Origin: Streptomyces luteogriseus
Lineage (GTDB): Bacteria > Actinomycetota > Actinomycetes > Streptomycetales > Streptomycetaceae
NCBI RefSeq assembly: GCF_014205055.1
Contig: NZ_JACHMS010000001.1
Span: 2,232,001 to 2,296,000, forward strand
Direction: 5' to 3'
Length of the DNA: 64,000 nucleotides
Part shown: one piece after another, positions 41,155 to 49,611 of the stretch
How the letters are laid out: every line of letters starts with the position of its first letter
How positions within the stretch are numbered: position 1 is the first letter of the stretch
Notes under the pieces: generated by a model
Told to the model about the DNA's origin: nothing
Seen by the model: the letters and a program-made list of their open reading frames with translations, nothing else
Database searches by the model: none
Made by a program: the position numbers and the translations under genes

Positions 41155-44046
41155 TCAGCTGCAGCCGCTGGTCGAGCCGCAGCCCTCGCAGATGTAGCAG
41201 GAACCGGCACGCTGCATCTTCGTACCGCAGGAGAAGCACAGCGGGGCGTCGGCCTGGATGCCCAGCTGCATCTCCACCAGTTCGGCACTGGTGTGGGCCT
41301 GCTGCGGGGCGGGCTTGACCGCCTCTTCGGCCTTCGGAGCGGAAACGGCCTTCAGCTCCTGGGCGCGCGGCGCGGACTGTGCCAGCCCCTCGACGTCGAC
41401 CTCGTCCTCGGACGGCTCGTACGAACCGGTCTCGAGGTGACGCTGGCGCTCCTCGGCGGAGTGGATGCCGAGCGCGGAGCGCGTCTCGAAGGGCAGGAAG
41501 TCCAGCGCCAGGCGGCGGAAGATGTAGTCGACGATCGACTGCGCCATCCGCACGTCCGGGTCGTCCGTCATGCCGGCCGGCTCGAAGCGCATGTTGGTGA
41601 ACTTCGAGACGTACGTCTCCAGCGGCACGCCGTACTGGAGGCCGACGGACACCGCGATCGAGAAGGCGTCCATCATGCCCGCGAGGGTCGAGCCCTGCTT
41701 GGACATCTTCAGGAAGACCTCACCGAGACCGTCGTCCGGGTAGGAGTTGGCCGTCATGTAGCCCTCGGCACCGCCGACGGTGAAGGACGTGGTGATGCCG
41801 GGACGTCCCTTCGGCAGGCGCTTGCGGACCGGGCGGTACTCGACGACCTTCTCGACCGCGGTACGGATGGTCTCTTCGACCTTCTCGGTGATCTCCGCCT
41901 TCTCCTTCTCCTTGGTCTTCGCGGAGAGCGGCTGGCCGACCTTGCAGTTGTCGCGGTAGATCGCGAGCGCCTTGACGCCCAGCTTCCAGGCCTCGAAGTA
42001 GATCTCCTCGACCTCCTCGACGGTCGCCGTCTCCGGCATGTTGACCGTCTTGGAGATGGCGCCGGAGATCCAGGGCTGGATCGCGGCCATCATGCGGACG
42101 TGGCCCATCGGGGAGATGGCCCGCTCGCCCATGGCGCAGTCGAACACCTCGTAGTGCTCGGGCTTGAGACCGGGGGCGTCGATCACGTTGCCGTTCTCGG
42201 CGATGTGGGCGACGACCGCCTCGATCTGCTCCTCGAGGTAGCCGAGGCGGCGCAGGGCCTGCGGCACGGTGCCGTTGACGATCTGCATCGAGCCACCGCC
42301 GACCAGCTTCTTGAACTTGACCAGCGCGAGGTCGGGCTCGACACCGGTGGTGTCGCAGGACATCGCCAGGCCGATGGTGCCGGTCGGGGCGAGCACGGAC
42401 GCCTGGGAGTTACGGAAACCGTTCTTCTCGCCGAGGCGCAGCACGTCCTGCCACGACTCGCTGGCGGCGGCCCACACCGGGGTGTCCAGGTCGTCCATGC
42501 GGACGGCCTTGTCGTTGGCGTCCGAGTGCTGCTTCATGACGCGCTTGTGGGCGTCGGCGTTGCGGGCGTAGCCGTCGTACGGGCCGACGACCGAGGCGAG
42601 TTCGGCGGATCGCCGGTACGCCGTGCCCGTCATCAGGGAGGTGATGGCACCGGCGAGGGAACGGCCGCCGTCCGAGTCGTAGGCGTGACCGGTGGCCATC
42701 AGCAGGGCGCCGAGGTTGGCGTAGCCGATGCCGAGCTGGCGGAACGCGCGCGTGTTCTCGCCGATCTTCTGGGTGGGGAAGTCCGCGAAGCAGATCGAGA
42801 TGTCCATCGCGGTGATGACCAGCTCGACGACCTTCTGGAAGCGCTCGGCCTCGAAGGACTGGTTGCCCTTGCCGTCGTCCTTGAGGAACTTCATCAGGTT
42901 CAGCGAGGCAAGGTTGCAGGACGTGTTGTCCAGGTGCATGTACTCGCTGCACGGGTTCGACGCGGTGATCCGGCCGGACTCGGGGCAGGTGTGCCAGGTG
43001 TTGATGGTGTCGTCGTACTGGATGCCGGGGTCGGCACAGGCCCAGGCGGCCTCGGCGATCTTGCGGAAGAGCGACTTGGCGTCGACCTCTTCGATGACCT
43101 CACCGGTCATCCGGCCGCGCAGCCCGAACTGGCCGCCCTGCTCGACCGCCTTCATGAACTCGTCGTTGACACGGACCGAGTTGTTGGCGTTCTGGTACTG
43201 GACGGACGTGATGTCGTCGCCGCCCAGGTCCATGTCGTAGCCGGCGTCGCGCAGGACGCGGATCTTCTCTTCTTCCTTGACCTTGGTCTCGATGAAGTCC
43301 TCGATGTCCGGGTGGTCCACATCGAGGACGACCATCTTGGCGGCGCGACGGGTGGCGCCACCGGACTTGATCGTTCCTGCGGAGGCGTCGGCGCCGCGCA
43401 TGAAGGAGACCGGGCCGGAGGCATTGCCGCCGGAGGACAGCAGCTCCTTGGAGGAGCGGATCCTGGAGAGGTTCAGGCCGGCGCCGGAGCCGCCCTTGAA
43501 GATCATGCCCTCTTCCTTGTACCAGTCGAGGATCGACTCCATGGAGTCGTCGACGGACAGGATGAAGCAGGCCGAGACCTGCTGGGGCTGCTTGGTGCCG
43601 ACGTTGAACCAGACAGGGCTGTTGAAGCTGAAGATCTGGTGCAGGAGCGCGTACGCCAGCTCGTGCTCGAAGATCTCGGCGTCGGCGGGCGAGGAGAAGT
43701 ACTTGTAGTCCTCCCCGGCCTTCCGGTACGTCTTCACGATGCGGTCGATCAGCTGCTTCAGGCTGGTCTCGCGCTGCGGGGTGCCCACGGCACCGCGGAA
43801 GTACTTGCTGGTGACGATGTTGACCGCGTTCACCGACCAGAAGTCGGGGAACTCGACGCCGCGCTGCTCGAAGTTGACCGAGCCGTCGCGCCAGTTGGTC
43901 ATGACGACGTCACGGCGCTCCCAGGCCACCTCGTCATAGGGGTGGACCCCAGGGGTGGTGTGGATGCGCTCGACACGCAGGCCCTTGGTCGCCTTGGCGC
44001 TCTTGGCGCGGGAACTCCGTGCCGGACCGCTCGCCGTCTCTGTCAT
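41155..44046 (-). CDS. nrdJ: Vitamin B12-dependent ribonucleotide reductase, class II
   Basis: Adenosylcobalamin-dependent reductase that makes deoxyribonucleotides with or without oxygen, 963 residues. It shows the class II core: CFILSVDDSMESILDWYK, GSGAGLNLS (about 150), the CSEYMHLDNTSCNLASLNL active-site segment, and the later GLAMSCDTTGVEP region. The C terminus has CGTKMQRAGSCYICEGCG, a cysteine-rich redox and zinc tail. ATG 44046 has GGGAGG upstream; a longer reading is unlikely. It follows nrdR at about 165 bp, making an nrdRJ operon as in S. coelicolor. Two NrdR boxes lie upstream of nrdR. The class Ia system (nrdAB) is not in this window. Confidence 0.96.
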   Translation of the reverse strand: MTETASGPARSSRAKSAKATKGLRVERIHTTPGVHPYDEVAWERRDVVMTNWRDGSVNFEQRGVEFPDFWSVNAVNIVTSKYFRGAVGTPQRETSLKQLIDRIVKTYRKAGEDYKYFSSPADAEIFEHELAYALLHQIFSFNSPVWFNVGTKQPQQVSACFILSVDDSMESILDWYKEEGMIFKGGSGAGLNLSRIRSSKELLSSGGNASGPVSFMRGADASAGTIKSGGATRRAAKMVVLDVDHPDIEDFIETKVKEEEKIRVLRDAGYDMDLGGDDITSVQYQNANNSVRVNDEFMKAVEQGGQFGLRGRMTGEVIEEVDAKSLFRKIAEAAWACADPGIQYDDTINTWHTCPESGRITASNPCSEYMHLDNTSCNLASLNLMKFLKDDGKGNQSFEAERFQKVVELVITAMDISICFADFPTQKIGENTRAFRQLGIGYANLGALLMATGHAYDSDGGRSLAGAITSLMTGTAYRRSAELASVVGPYDGYARNADAHKRVMKQHSDANDKAVRMDDLDTPVWAAASESWQDVLRLGEKNGFRNSQASVLAPTGTIGLAMSCDTTGVEPDLALVKFKKLVGGGSMQIVNGTVPQALRRLGYLEEQIEAVVAHIAENGNVIDAPGLKPEHYEVFDCAMGERAISPMGHVRMMAAIQPWISGAISKTVNMPETATVEEVEEIYFEAWKLGVKALAIYRDNCKVGQPLSAKTKEKEKAEITEKVEETIRTAVEKVVEYRPVRKRLPKGRPGITTSFTVGGAEGYMTANSYPDDGLGEVFLKMSKQGSTLAGMMDAFSIAVSVGLQYGVPLETYVSKFTNMRFEPAGMTDDPDVRMAQSIVDYIFRRLALDFLPFETRSALGIHSAEERQRHLETGSYEPSEDEVDVEGLAQSAPRAQELKAVSAPKAEEAVKPAPQQAHTSAELVEMQLGIQADAPLCFSCGTKMQRAGSCYICEGCGSTSGCS

Positions 44047-44210
44047 GCCGCCTCCCTGTACGGGCGAAAACGCCCTGAAGTGCCCCGTTGTTCCCGTGGC
44101 ACGTTGTTCTGTCTGGTGTTGCGGGCACCCAGTCACGTCGCCCGCAACAGGTCTTCACATCGCCGCCGCCCGGCCGGGCCCGGAGCTGCCTTCCGGGTCC
44201 GGCCCGCCGG

Positions 44211-44771
44211 TCAGTCGGCGGCGCCGGCGGGCTGGGGGACCTGTTCCGCCCCTCCGGACCCGCGGTCGTCTTCCTGGCTCCCCGCGGCCGCTTCCTCACG
44301 GTCTCCGTCGTCCGCGCCGGGCTGTCCCGTCTGTGTCCTGAGCTCCTCGATGGCCGCCTCGAAGTCGTCGAGCGAGTCGAACGCCCGGTAGACGGAGGCG
44401 AAGCGCAGGTAGGCGACGAGGTCGAGTTCCTGCAGCGGGCCGAGTATGGCCAGCCCCACGTCGTGGGTGGTCAGCTCGGCGCTTCCGGTGGCCCGCACCG
44501 CCTCCTCGACCCGTTGGCCGAGCTGGGCGAGCGCGTCCTCGGTGACGGGCCGCCCCTGGCACGCCTTGCGCACTCCATTGATGACCTTCGTACGGCTGAA
44601 GGGCTCGGTGACTCCGGACCGCTTCACCACCATGAGCGAGCACGTCTCCACGGTCGTGAAACGACGGGAGCAGTCAGGGCACTGGCGGCGCCTGCGGATC
44701 GAAGTGCCGTCGTCGGTCGTACGACTGTCGACGACGCGACTGTCGGGGTGCCTGCAGAAGGGGCAGTGCAT
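44211..44771 (-). CDS. nrdR: Transcriptional repressor NrdR
   Basis: Zinc-ribbon and ATP-cone protein that senses nucleotide level and represses ribonucleotide reductase operons. The zinc cysteines are in [15 protein letters not shown] and CPDCSRRF (residues 3, 6, 31, 34). The ATP cone runs about 46-136 with [21 protein letters not shown] poorly conserved acidic C-terminal tail follows (about 140-186), longer than in most homologues. ATG 44771 starts at the invariant MHCPFC. The start is 110-155 bp downstream of two 31-bp-spaced NrdR boxes, so it represses itself and nrdJ. Very secure. Confidence 0.97.
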   Translation of the reverse strand: MHCPFCRHPDSRVVDSRTTDDGTSIRRRRQCPDCSRRFTTVETCSLMVVKRSGVTEPFSRTKVINGVRKACQGRPVTEDALAQLGQRVEEAVRATGSAELTTHDVGLAILGPLQELDLVAYLRFASVYRAFDSLDDFEAAIEELRTQTGQPGADDGDREEAAAGSQEDDRGSGGAEQVPQPAGAAD

Positions 44772-44879
44772 GAACTCCCAACCCTCCTCACAGCAGACTC
44801 AATAGCCTCGCCGGGTCTCTTGCGCCCCACGAAGCAGCCCCAAGCATAGGCGATGACCATGAGCCTCGAGACCGGGGGG

Positions 44880-44894
44880 ACCACAACTTCTGGG
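44880..44894 (-). promoter_or_regulatory. NrdR box, nrdR-proximal (weaker)
   Basis: ACCACAACTTCTGGG on the plus strand; aligns with the second box (ACCACTAGATGTGGG) at exactly 31 bp, about three helical turns, as typical NrdR sites do. Confidence 0.75.
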
Positions 44895-44910
44895 CTGCTG
44901 TAGCAATCCA

Positions 44911-44925
44911 ACCACTAGATGTGGG
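44911..44925 (-). promoter_or_regulatory. NrdR box, distal (stronger)
   Basis: ACCACTAGATGTGGG on the plus strand, near the NrdR box consensus ACACWATATATWGTGT in shape and position upstream of nrdR. Confidence 0.8.
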
Positions 44926-45319
44926 GATTGGCTCATACATCGACGCCGTTCCCGCGTGTCGCGCGCGTAGGCGCAGGTGACGTGCGACGAACCGAGCCCC
45001 GCCGCTCTCGCACGCCAGTGAAGGCACCACCGCGAACGGCCTTCCCGGGGGCACGGCCGCATCCGTTCCCGCACAGCCGTATCGCCGCGGCACATGCGGA
45101 GATACCGTGGGCGCCGCGAGGAGGGGACGTGGGACTCCCGCACAGATGAGGGCTGGTCCCGGGGCAGGGGAATGCCGGATGGCAGACTGGGGCACCAGTC
45201 CACGAGGTGATCACCCCGGCGGTGAAGAGTACAGCAATGGACCCTTTTGCCCGCCAGGTGGCGCGGCCGCCAATACACCCGGACACATGATCGCGTCCGG
45301 TGATTCGCGATTTTTCACT

Positions 45320-45333
45320 CGAACGTGTGTTTG
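45320..45333 (+). promoter_or_regulatory. LexA (SOS) box of lexA
   Basis: CGAAC-GTGT-GTTTG matches the actinobacterial SOS box CGAAC-N4-GTTCG with one change and lies about 60 bp before the lexA start. Confidence 0.85.
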
Positions 45334-45393
45334 GCGCAACCTTTCGAAAGCAACTACCGTTGTCCAGCAGGGAGACCATCGAGAGGGGCCGAC

Positions 45394-46173
45394 GTGACCA
45401 CCACCGCAGACAGTGCCGCCATTACTGCCCAGGACCGCTCCCAGGGCCGACTGGAGCCGGTGCATGCGATGAACGAAGCCACGAACCCTGAGGGGCACAA
45501 GCGCTCCCTGCCGGGCCGACCTCCCGGCATCCGGGCGGACAGCTCGGGACTCACCGATCGCCAGCGCCGCGTGATCGAGGTCATCAGGGACTCCGTGCAG
45601 CGACGGGGCTACCCGCCGTCCATGCGGGAGATCGGTCAGGCCGTCGGCCTCTCCAGCACCTCTTCCGTCGCACATCAGCTGATGGCTCTGGAGCGCAAGG
45701 GCTTCCTGCGCCGCGACCCGCACCGCCCGCGCGCGTACGAGGTGCGTGGTTCCGACCAGGCCGCCTCGGTGCAGCCGACGGACACCGCGGGCAAGCCGGC
45801 CGCGTCGTACGTGCCGTTGGTCGGCCGGATCGCCGCCGGTGGCCCGATCCTCGCCGAGGAGTCCGTCGAGGACGTCTTCCCCCTCCCCCGCCAGCTCGTC
45901 GGCGACGGTGAGCTGTTCGTCCTGAAGGTCGTCGGTGACTCGATGATCGAGGCCGCGATCTGCGACGGCGACTGGGTCACGGTGCGACGTCAGCCGGTCG
46001 CGGAGAACGGCGACATCGTGGCCGCGATGCTTGACGGCGAAGCCACCGTCAAGCGCTTCAAGCGCGAGGACGGCCATGTCTGGCTCCTCCCGCACAACGC
46101 GGCCTACGAGCCGATCCCCGGCGACGACGCGACCATCCTCGGCAAGGTGGTGGCCGTACTGCGGCGCGTCTGA
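45394..46173 (+). CDS. lexA: SOS repressor LexA
   Basis: Repressor of the SOS regulon, 259 residues. A winged HTH (about 48-105) includes [20 protein letters not shown] and [15 protein letters not shown], and the C-terminal S24 peptidase domain follows (about 140-258). The self-cleavage Ala-Gly is in RIAAGGPI, the catalytic Ser in [11 protein letters not shown] and the Lys in ATVKRFK. The N terminus before the HTH is longer than in E. coli. GTG 45394 has GAGAGGGG upstream; an in-frame ATG at 45469 gives a shorter form. An SOS box lies upstream, so it autoregulates. It is divergent from nrdR and convergent with the DinG-like gene. Confidence 0.96.
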   Translation: MTTTADSAAITAQDRSQGRLEPVHAMNEATNPEGHKRSLPGRPPGIRADSSGLTDRQRRVIEVIRDSVQRRGYPPSMREIGQAVGLSSTSSVAHQLMALERKGFLRRDPHRPRAYEVRGSDQAASVQPTDTAGKPAASYVPLVGRIAAGGPILAEESVEDVFPLPRQLVGDGELFVLKVVGDSMIEAAICDGDWVTVRRQPVAENGDIVAAMLDGEATVKRFKREDGHVWLLPHNAAYEPIPGDDATILGKVVAVLRRV

Positions 46174-46218
46174 CAGCGCGCACCGCGTCGGGTGGGTCCA
46201 ACGGCCCGCCCTCTGACC

Positions 46219-46252
46219 GGGCCCCGGGACCTCTGCGCCGGTTCCGGGGCCC
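46219..46252. terminator. Terminator between lexA and the DinG-like gene
   Basis: GGGCCCCGG / CCGGGGCCC with a 16-base loop, 45 bp past the lexA stop and before the convergent helicase gene. Confidence 0.75.
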
Positions 46253-46366
46253 TGCGCTGTCCGCTGTCCGGGGGCGGACCGACGGGAGTCCCGCAGTGCT
46301 CAGGCAGTGGGGTTGGCCGGTGGCGCAGCCGTCGCAAGCCAACCCCGCAGTTCATCCGCCTTCCGG

Positions 46367-48388
46367 CTATTCGTCTTCCGGCTGCTCGTCTGCGGTCTGT
46401 TCCGCCGTGGCCTGCTTGGCTGCTGCTTCCTTGGCTGTCGCGTCGATCGCCGCCAGCGACTTCCGCACCTGGTTACGGTCCGTCGTGAACCAGAAGTCGG
46501 GCAGGGACGCCTTCAGATAGCTCCCGTAGCGGGCCGTCGCCAGACGCTGATCGAGGACGGCGACGACACCGCGGTCCCCCGACGCCCGCACGAGACGGCC
46601 GGCGCCCTGGGCCATGAGGAGCGCGGCATGGGTGGCGGCGACGGCCATGAAGCCGTTGCCACCCGCGTCCTCGACAGCCTTCTGCCGGGCGCTCATGAGG
46701 GGGTCGTCCGGGCGCGGGAACGGGATCTTGTCCATGACGACCAACTGGCAGCTGGGTCCGGGGACGTCCACGCCCTGCCAGAGCGACAGCGTGCCGAAGA
46801 GACAGGTCTTCGGATCGGCCGCGAAGTTCTTGATGAGCTCGCCGAGCGTCTCCTCGCCCTGGAGGAGGATCGGGTACTCGGGGATCCGGGACCGCAGCTC
46901 CTCGGCGGCCAGCTGGGCCCCCCGCATCGAGGAGAACAGGCCGAGGGTGCGGCCGCCCGCCGCCTGGATCAGCTCCGTGAGTTCGTCGAGCATGTCCGCA
47001 CGGTCCCCGTCCCGCGCGGGACGGGCCAGGTGTGTGGCGACGTAGAGGATGCCCTGCTTGCGGTAGTCGAAGGGCGATCCGACGTCGATGCCCTTCCACT
47101 GCGGAATGTCATCGCCCTCGGTGCCCTCGGGAGACAGACCCAGAGAGGCGCCTACGCCGTTGAAGTCGCCGCCCAGCTTCAGCGTCGCGGACGTCAGGAC
47201 GACGGAACGGTCCGCGAAGAGCTTCTCCCGCAGCAGACCCGACACGGACATGGGGGCGACGCGCAGGGAGGCACCGAAGCGGTCGTGGCGCTCGTACCAG
47301 ACCACGTCCCACTCGGAGCCGTTCGTGATCCGTTCCGCCACGTCGTGCACGTTCTCCACGGAGGCCAGGGCCTGCTTCCGGACGGCGTCCTCGTCCTGGA
47401 CGGACTTGTCGCGGGTCGCTCCGATCGCGGAGATGACCGTGCGGCACGCGTCGCGCAGCGCCATGAGGGCGTATCCGAGGTCCTCGGGAATCTCCTCCAG
47501 ACGGCCCGGCAGCGCCAGCTCCATCAGCCGTTCGAAACCCTCGGCTGCGGTCTGGAGCTGGTCCGCGGCCTTCTCGTTGACGAGTTTCGCGGCACGGCGC
47601 ACCGCGCGGTTGACCTGGCCGGGGGTGAGCTCGCCGGTGGCGACTCCGGTGACCCGTGAGACCAGCTCGTGCGCCTCGTCGACGATCAGCACCTCGTGCT
47701 GCGGGAGGACCGGGGCGCCCTCGATGGCGTCGATCGCGAGCAGCGCGTGGTTGGTGACGACGACCTCGGCCAGCTTGGCCCGCTCGCGAGCCATCTCGGC
47801 GAAGCACTCGGCGCCGTACGCGCACTTCGAGGCGCCCAGGCATTCCCTCGACGACACCGACACCTGGGCCCAGGCGCGGTCCGAGATGCCGGGCGTGAGA
47901 TCGTCACGGTCGCCCGTCTCGGTCTCGTCGGCCCAGTCGCGCACCCGGAGCAGGTCCTGGCCCAGCTTGCTGGTGGGCGCGGCGACCTCGAACTGGTCGA
48001 AGAGGCCCTCTTCCTCGTCCTGCGGGACGCCCTCGTGCAGTCGGTGCATGCACAGGTAGTTCGACCGGCCCTTGAGCATCGCGAACTCCGGGCGACGGCG
48101 CAGCAGGGGGTGCAGCGAGTCGACGGTTCTGGGCAGGTCACGCTCCACCAGCTGGCGCTGCAGGGCCAGGGTGGCGGTCGCGACGACCACCCGCTCCCCG
48201 TGGGCGAGCGCGGGCACCAGGTAGCCGAGCGACTTGCCGGTACCGGTGCCGGCCTGGACCAGCAGGTGGGAACCGTCGTCGATCGCTGCCTCGACGGCTT
48301 CGGCCATGGCCACCTGACCGGGGCGCTCCGTACCGCCGACGGCAGTGACGGCAGCATGCAGGAGTTCGGGGAGTGAGGGCTTCGTCAT
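46367..48388 (-). CDS. DinG-like ATP-dependent DNA helicase
   Basis: A 673-residue superfamily 2 helicase of the XPD/DinG type that unwinds 5'-3' and is used in replication repair. Motifs: QAGTGTGKSLGYLVP (Walker A, about residue 43-57), LIVDEAHEL (DEAH), and GRLVRASGDRGVVAVLDQRL (motif VI). Four cysteines (LCMHRL, then ECLGASKCAYGAECF, about residues 112 and 187-203) are placed to hold a 4Fe-4S cluster. ATG 48388 is the natural start. No LexA box is visible upstream despite the SOS neighbour. The C-terminal tail is Glu/Ala/Lys-rich. DinG-like ATP helicases in actinobacteria are often adjacent to lexA; function is inferred. Confidence 0.9.
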   Translation of the reverse strand: MTKPSLPELLHAAVTAVGGTERPGQVAMAEAVEAAIDDGSHLLVQAGTGTGKSLGYLVPALAHGERVVVATATLALQRQLVERDLPRTVDSLHPLLRRRPEFAMLKGRSNYLCMHRLHEGVPQDEEEGLFDQFEVAAPTSKLGQDLLRVRDWADETETGDRDDLTPGISDRAWAQVSVSSRECLGASKCAYGAECFAEMARERAKLAEVVVTNHALLAIDAIEGAPVLPQHEVLIVDEAHELVSRVTGVATGELTPGQVNRAVRRAAKLVNEKAADQLQTAAEGFERLMELALPGRLEEIPEDLGYALMALRDACRTVISAIGATRDKSVQDEDAVRKQALASVENVHDVAERITNGSEWDVVWYERHDRFGASLRVAPMSVSGLLREKLFADRSVVLTSATLKLGGDFNGVGASLGLSPEGTEGDDIPQWKGIDVGSPFDYRKQGILYVATHLARPARDGDRADMLDELTELIQAAGGRTLGLFSSMRGAQLAAEELRSRIPEYPILLQGEETLGELIKNFAADPKTCLFGTLSLWQGVDVPGPSCQLVVMDKIPFPRPDDPLMSARQKAVEDAGGNGFMAVAATHAALLMAQGAGRLVRASGDRGVVAVLDQRLATARYGSYLKASLPDFWFTTDRNQVRKSLAAIDATAKEAAAKQATAEQTADEQPEDE

Positions 48389-48645
48389 AGCGCGACCACC
48401 CTACGACCCTGCACTGACAAACGGGCGATCAAGGCGGGGGCGGGGGACGGGATCAAGACCGTGGGCTCCTCGGCGAGGTGGAGGGGTGAGCGGTGGGCAG
48501 GCAGGACCGGCTACGTAAATGCATGGGGGGGGGCGGGGGCGGCTCGGACGAGGTCGTGGCAGAACTGCTCGGAAATTTCGCGCGACGGGCGGGAACTGCG
48601 CCAGGACGAGCCGCGTTCAATGAGTGATGGGGCAGTGACACAGCG
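48389..48645. other. G-rich intergenic region, GNAT gene end to DinG-like gene start
   Basis: About 257 bp with two G-run patches on the plus strand: GGGGGCGGGGGACGGG (about 48436-48451) and nine G then GCGGGGGC (48535-48551). These could fold as G-quadruplexes. No clear ORF. The DinG-like promoter must lie here. Confidence 0.45.
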
Positions 48646-49524
48646 CTACAAGAGGTGCCGGAGAGGCCGGTCTCGGACCAAGAGGGCGGCCCGCTTGGCG
48701 GGCAGGTCGACCTCGGCGGAGAACCGGAAGCCGGCGGTTAGGAATGCGGCTACGGAGGGGGTGTTGCGAATGTCGGGTTCGGCGATGACGCGTGTGCAAG
48801 AGGGCCGCTGCACGAGAACGAGATCGGTCACGGCCCGGAGCAGCATGCCCCCGAGGCCACGCCCCCGGTCGGCGATCCCGCCGACCAGGAGGTGGATCCC
48901 CGTGTCATGAGGCCGGGCGGGGTAGTGACGGGCCAATGGGTCCAGATCCGCCCGGTAGATCTCCCAGTAACTCATCGGCACTCCGCCCAGTACACCGATG
49001 CACGGCACGCTGCGCCCGTCGCCGGCGAGCTGGGCCCGCAGGTGGTCCTGCGTCACCTCCTGTGGTCCTGCGAGCTCCCAGAACGCCGCGGCGGCGGGGT
49101 CGTTCATCCAGCGGCTGATGAGCGGAAGGTCGCGTTCGAGGCGCACGGGCACGAGGCGGAACGCGCCTGCGGGTGTGTCGGCCGGGCCCCATTCGGCGAC
49201 GCGGTCGAGGAGGTCGCCATGGCGGGGGTCGGAGACGGGGCGCGACGGCTCACCGGTCCTGGTGCTGGAGACGGCAGGTCGGTCCATCTCCTGGTGCCGC
49301 CCCCTGGATCCGTGTCCGTCGGGTGGACCGAGCACGTCGACGGCGACGAGATCGTCCGGGAGCCGGAGGTTCATGGTGTCCTCGCTGTGCCCGTCCGCTC
49401 GGACGCGCTCGCCGGAGACCCCGCCTGGATCCGGGGAGTCGGATCGGGACCCGGCACCGCAGGCCGGGCCGGCCATGGCAGGGACGGCGAAACGGGTCTC
49501 GGTGATCGGGTCGGCGGGAGGCAC
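48646..49524 (-). CDS. GNAT-type acyltransferase of the siderophore cluster
   Basis: A 292-residue protein whose C-terminal half (about 120-285) is a GNAT acyltransferase related to IucB/RhbD, which acylate hydroxylamines or amines during siderophore assembly. Motifs: SYWEIYRADLDPLARHYP, DTGIHLLVGGIADRGRGLGG (acetyl-CoA loop) and FLTAGFRFSAEVDLPAKRAALL. The N-terminal 110 residues are low-complexity and may be disordered. GTG 49524 has GAGAGGAG about 8 bp upstream. It follows the NIS synthetase gene at about 90 bp on the same strand. Substrate unknown; no N-hydroxylase gene is visible near it. Confidence 0.82.
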   Translation of the reverse strand: MPPADPITETRFAVPAMAGPACGAGSRSDSPDPGGVSGERVRADGHSEDTMNLRLPDDLVAVDVLGPPDGHGSRGRHQEMDRPAVSSTRTGEPSRPVSDPRHGDLLDRVAEWGPADTPAGAFRLVPVRLERDLPLISRWMNDPAAAAFWELAGPQEVTQDHLRAQLAGDGRSVPCIGVLGGVPMSYWEIYRADLDPLARHYPARPHDTGIHLLVGGIADRGRGLGGMLLRAVTDLVLVQRPSCTRVIAEPDIRNTPSVAAFLTAGFRFSAEVDLPAKRAALLVRDRPLRHLL

Positions 49525-49611
49525 CGGACGCTCCTCTCAGACAGGGGGGTGGGTCATGTCCTCAGGGGATGAAGGAGGCAGTTCAGCCGTGGTCAGGGAC
49601 GATCTGAATGC

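Larger units (their letters stand above)
44772..45393. other. Divergent intergenic region, nrdR / lexA
   Basis: About 620 bp, unusually long for this genome. It holds two NrdR boxes on the nrdR side and a LexA box on the lexA side. The stretch between about 44930 and 45310 shows no convincing ORF, no B12 riboswitch motif and no obvious RNA fold; its role is unclear. Confidence 0.6.

Noticed and set aside
40972..44391. 1139-codon plus-strand frame antisense to nrdJ
   Set aside because: It is the complementary-strand shadow of nrdJ, with Val/Leu/Asp/Gly-rich low-complexity content typical of high-GC antisense frames.
44772..45320. B12 riboswitch upstream of nrdR-nrdJ
   Set aside because: I found no B12-box-like conserved segment on the minus strand; S. 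coelicolor uses a B12 riboswitch for nrdABS, not this operon, as I recall.
48389..48460. SOS box for the DinG-like helicase gene
   Set aside because: No CGAAC-N4-GTTCG-like sequence upstream of the ATG.
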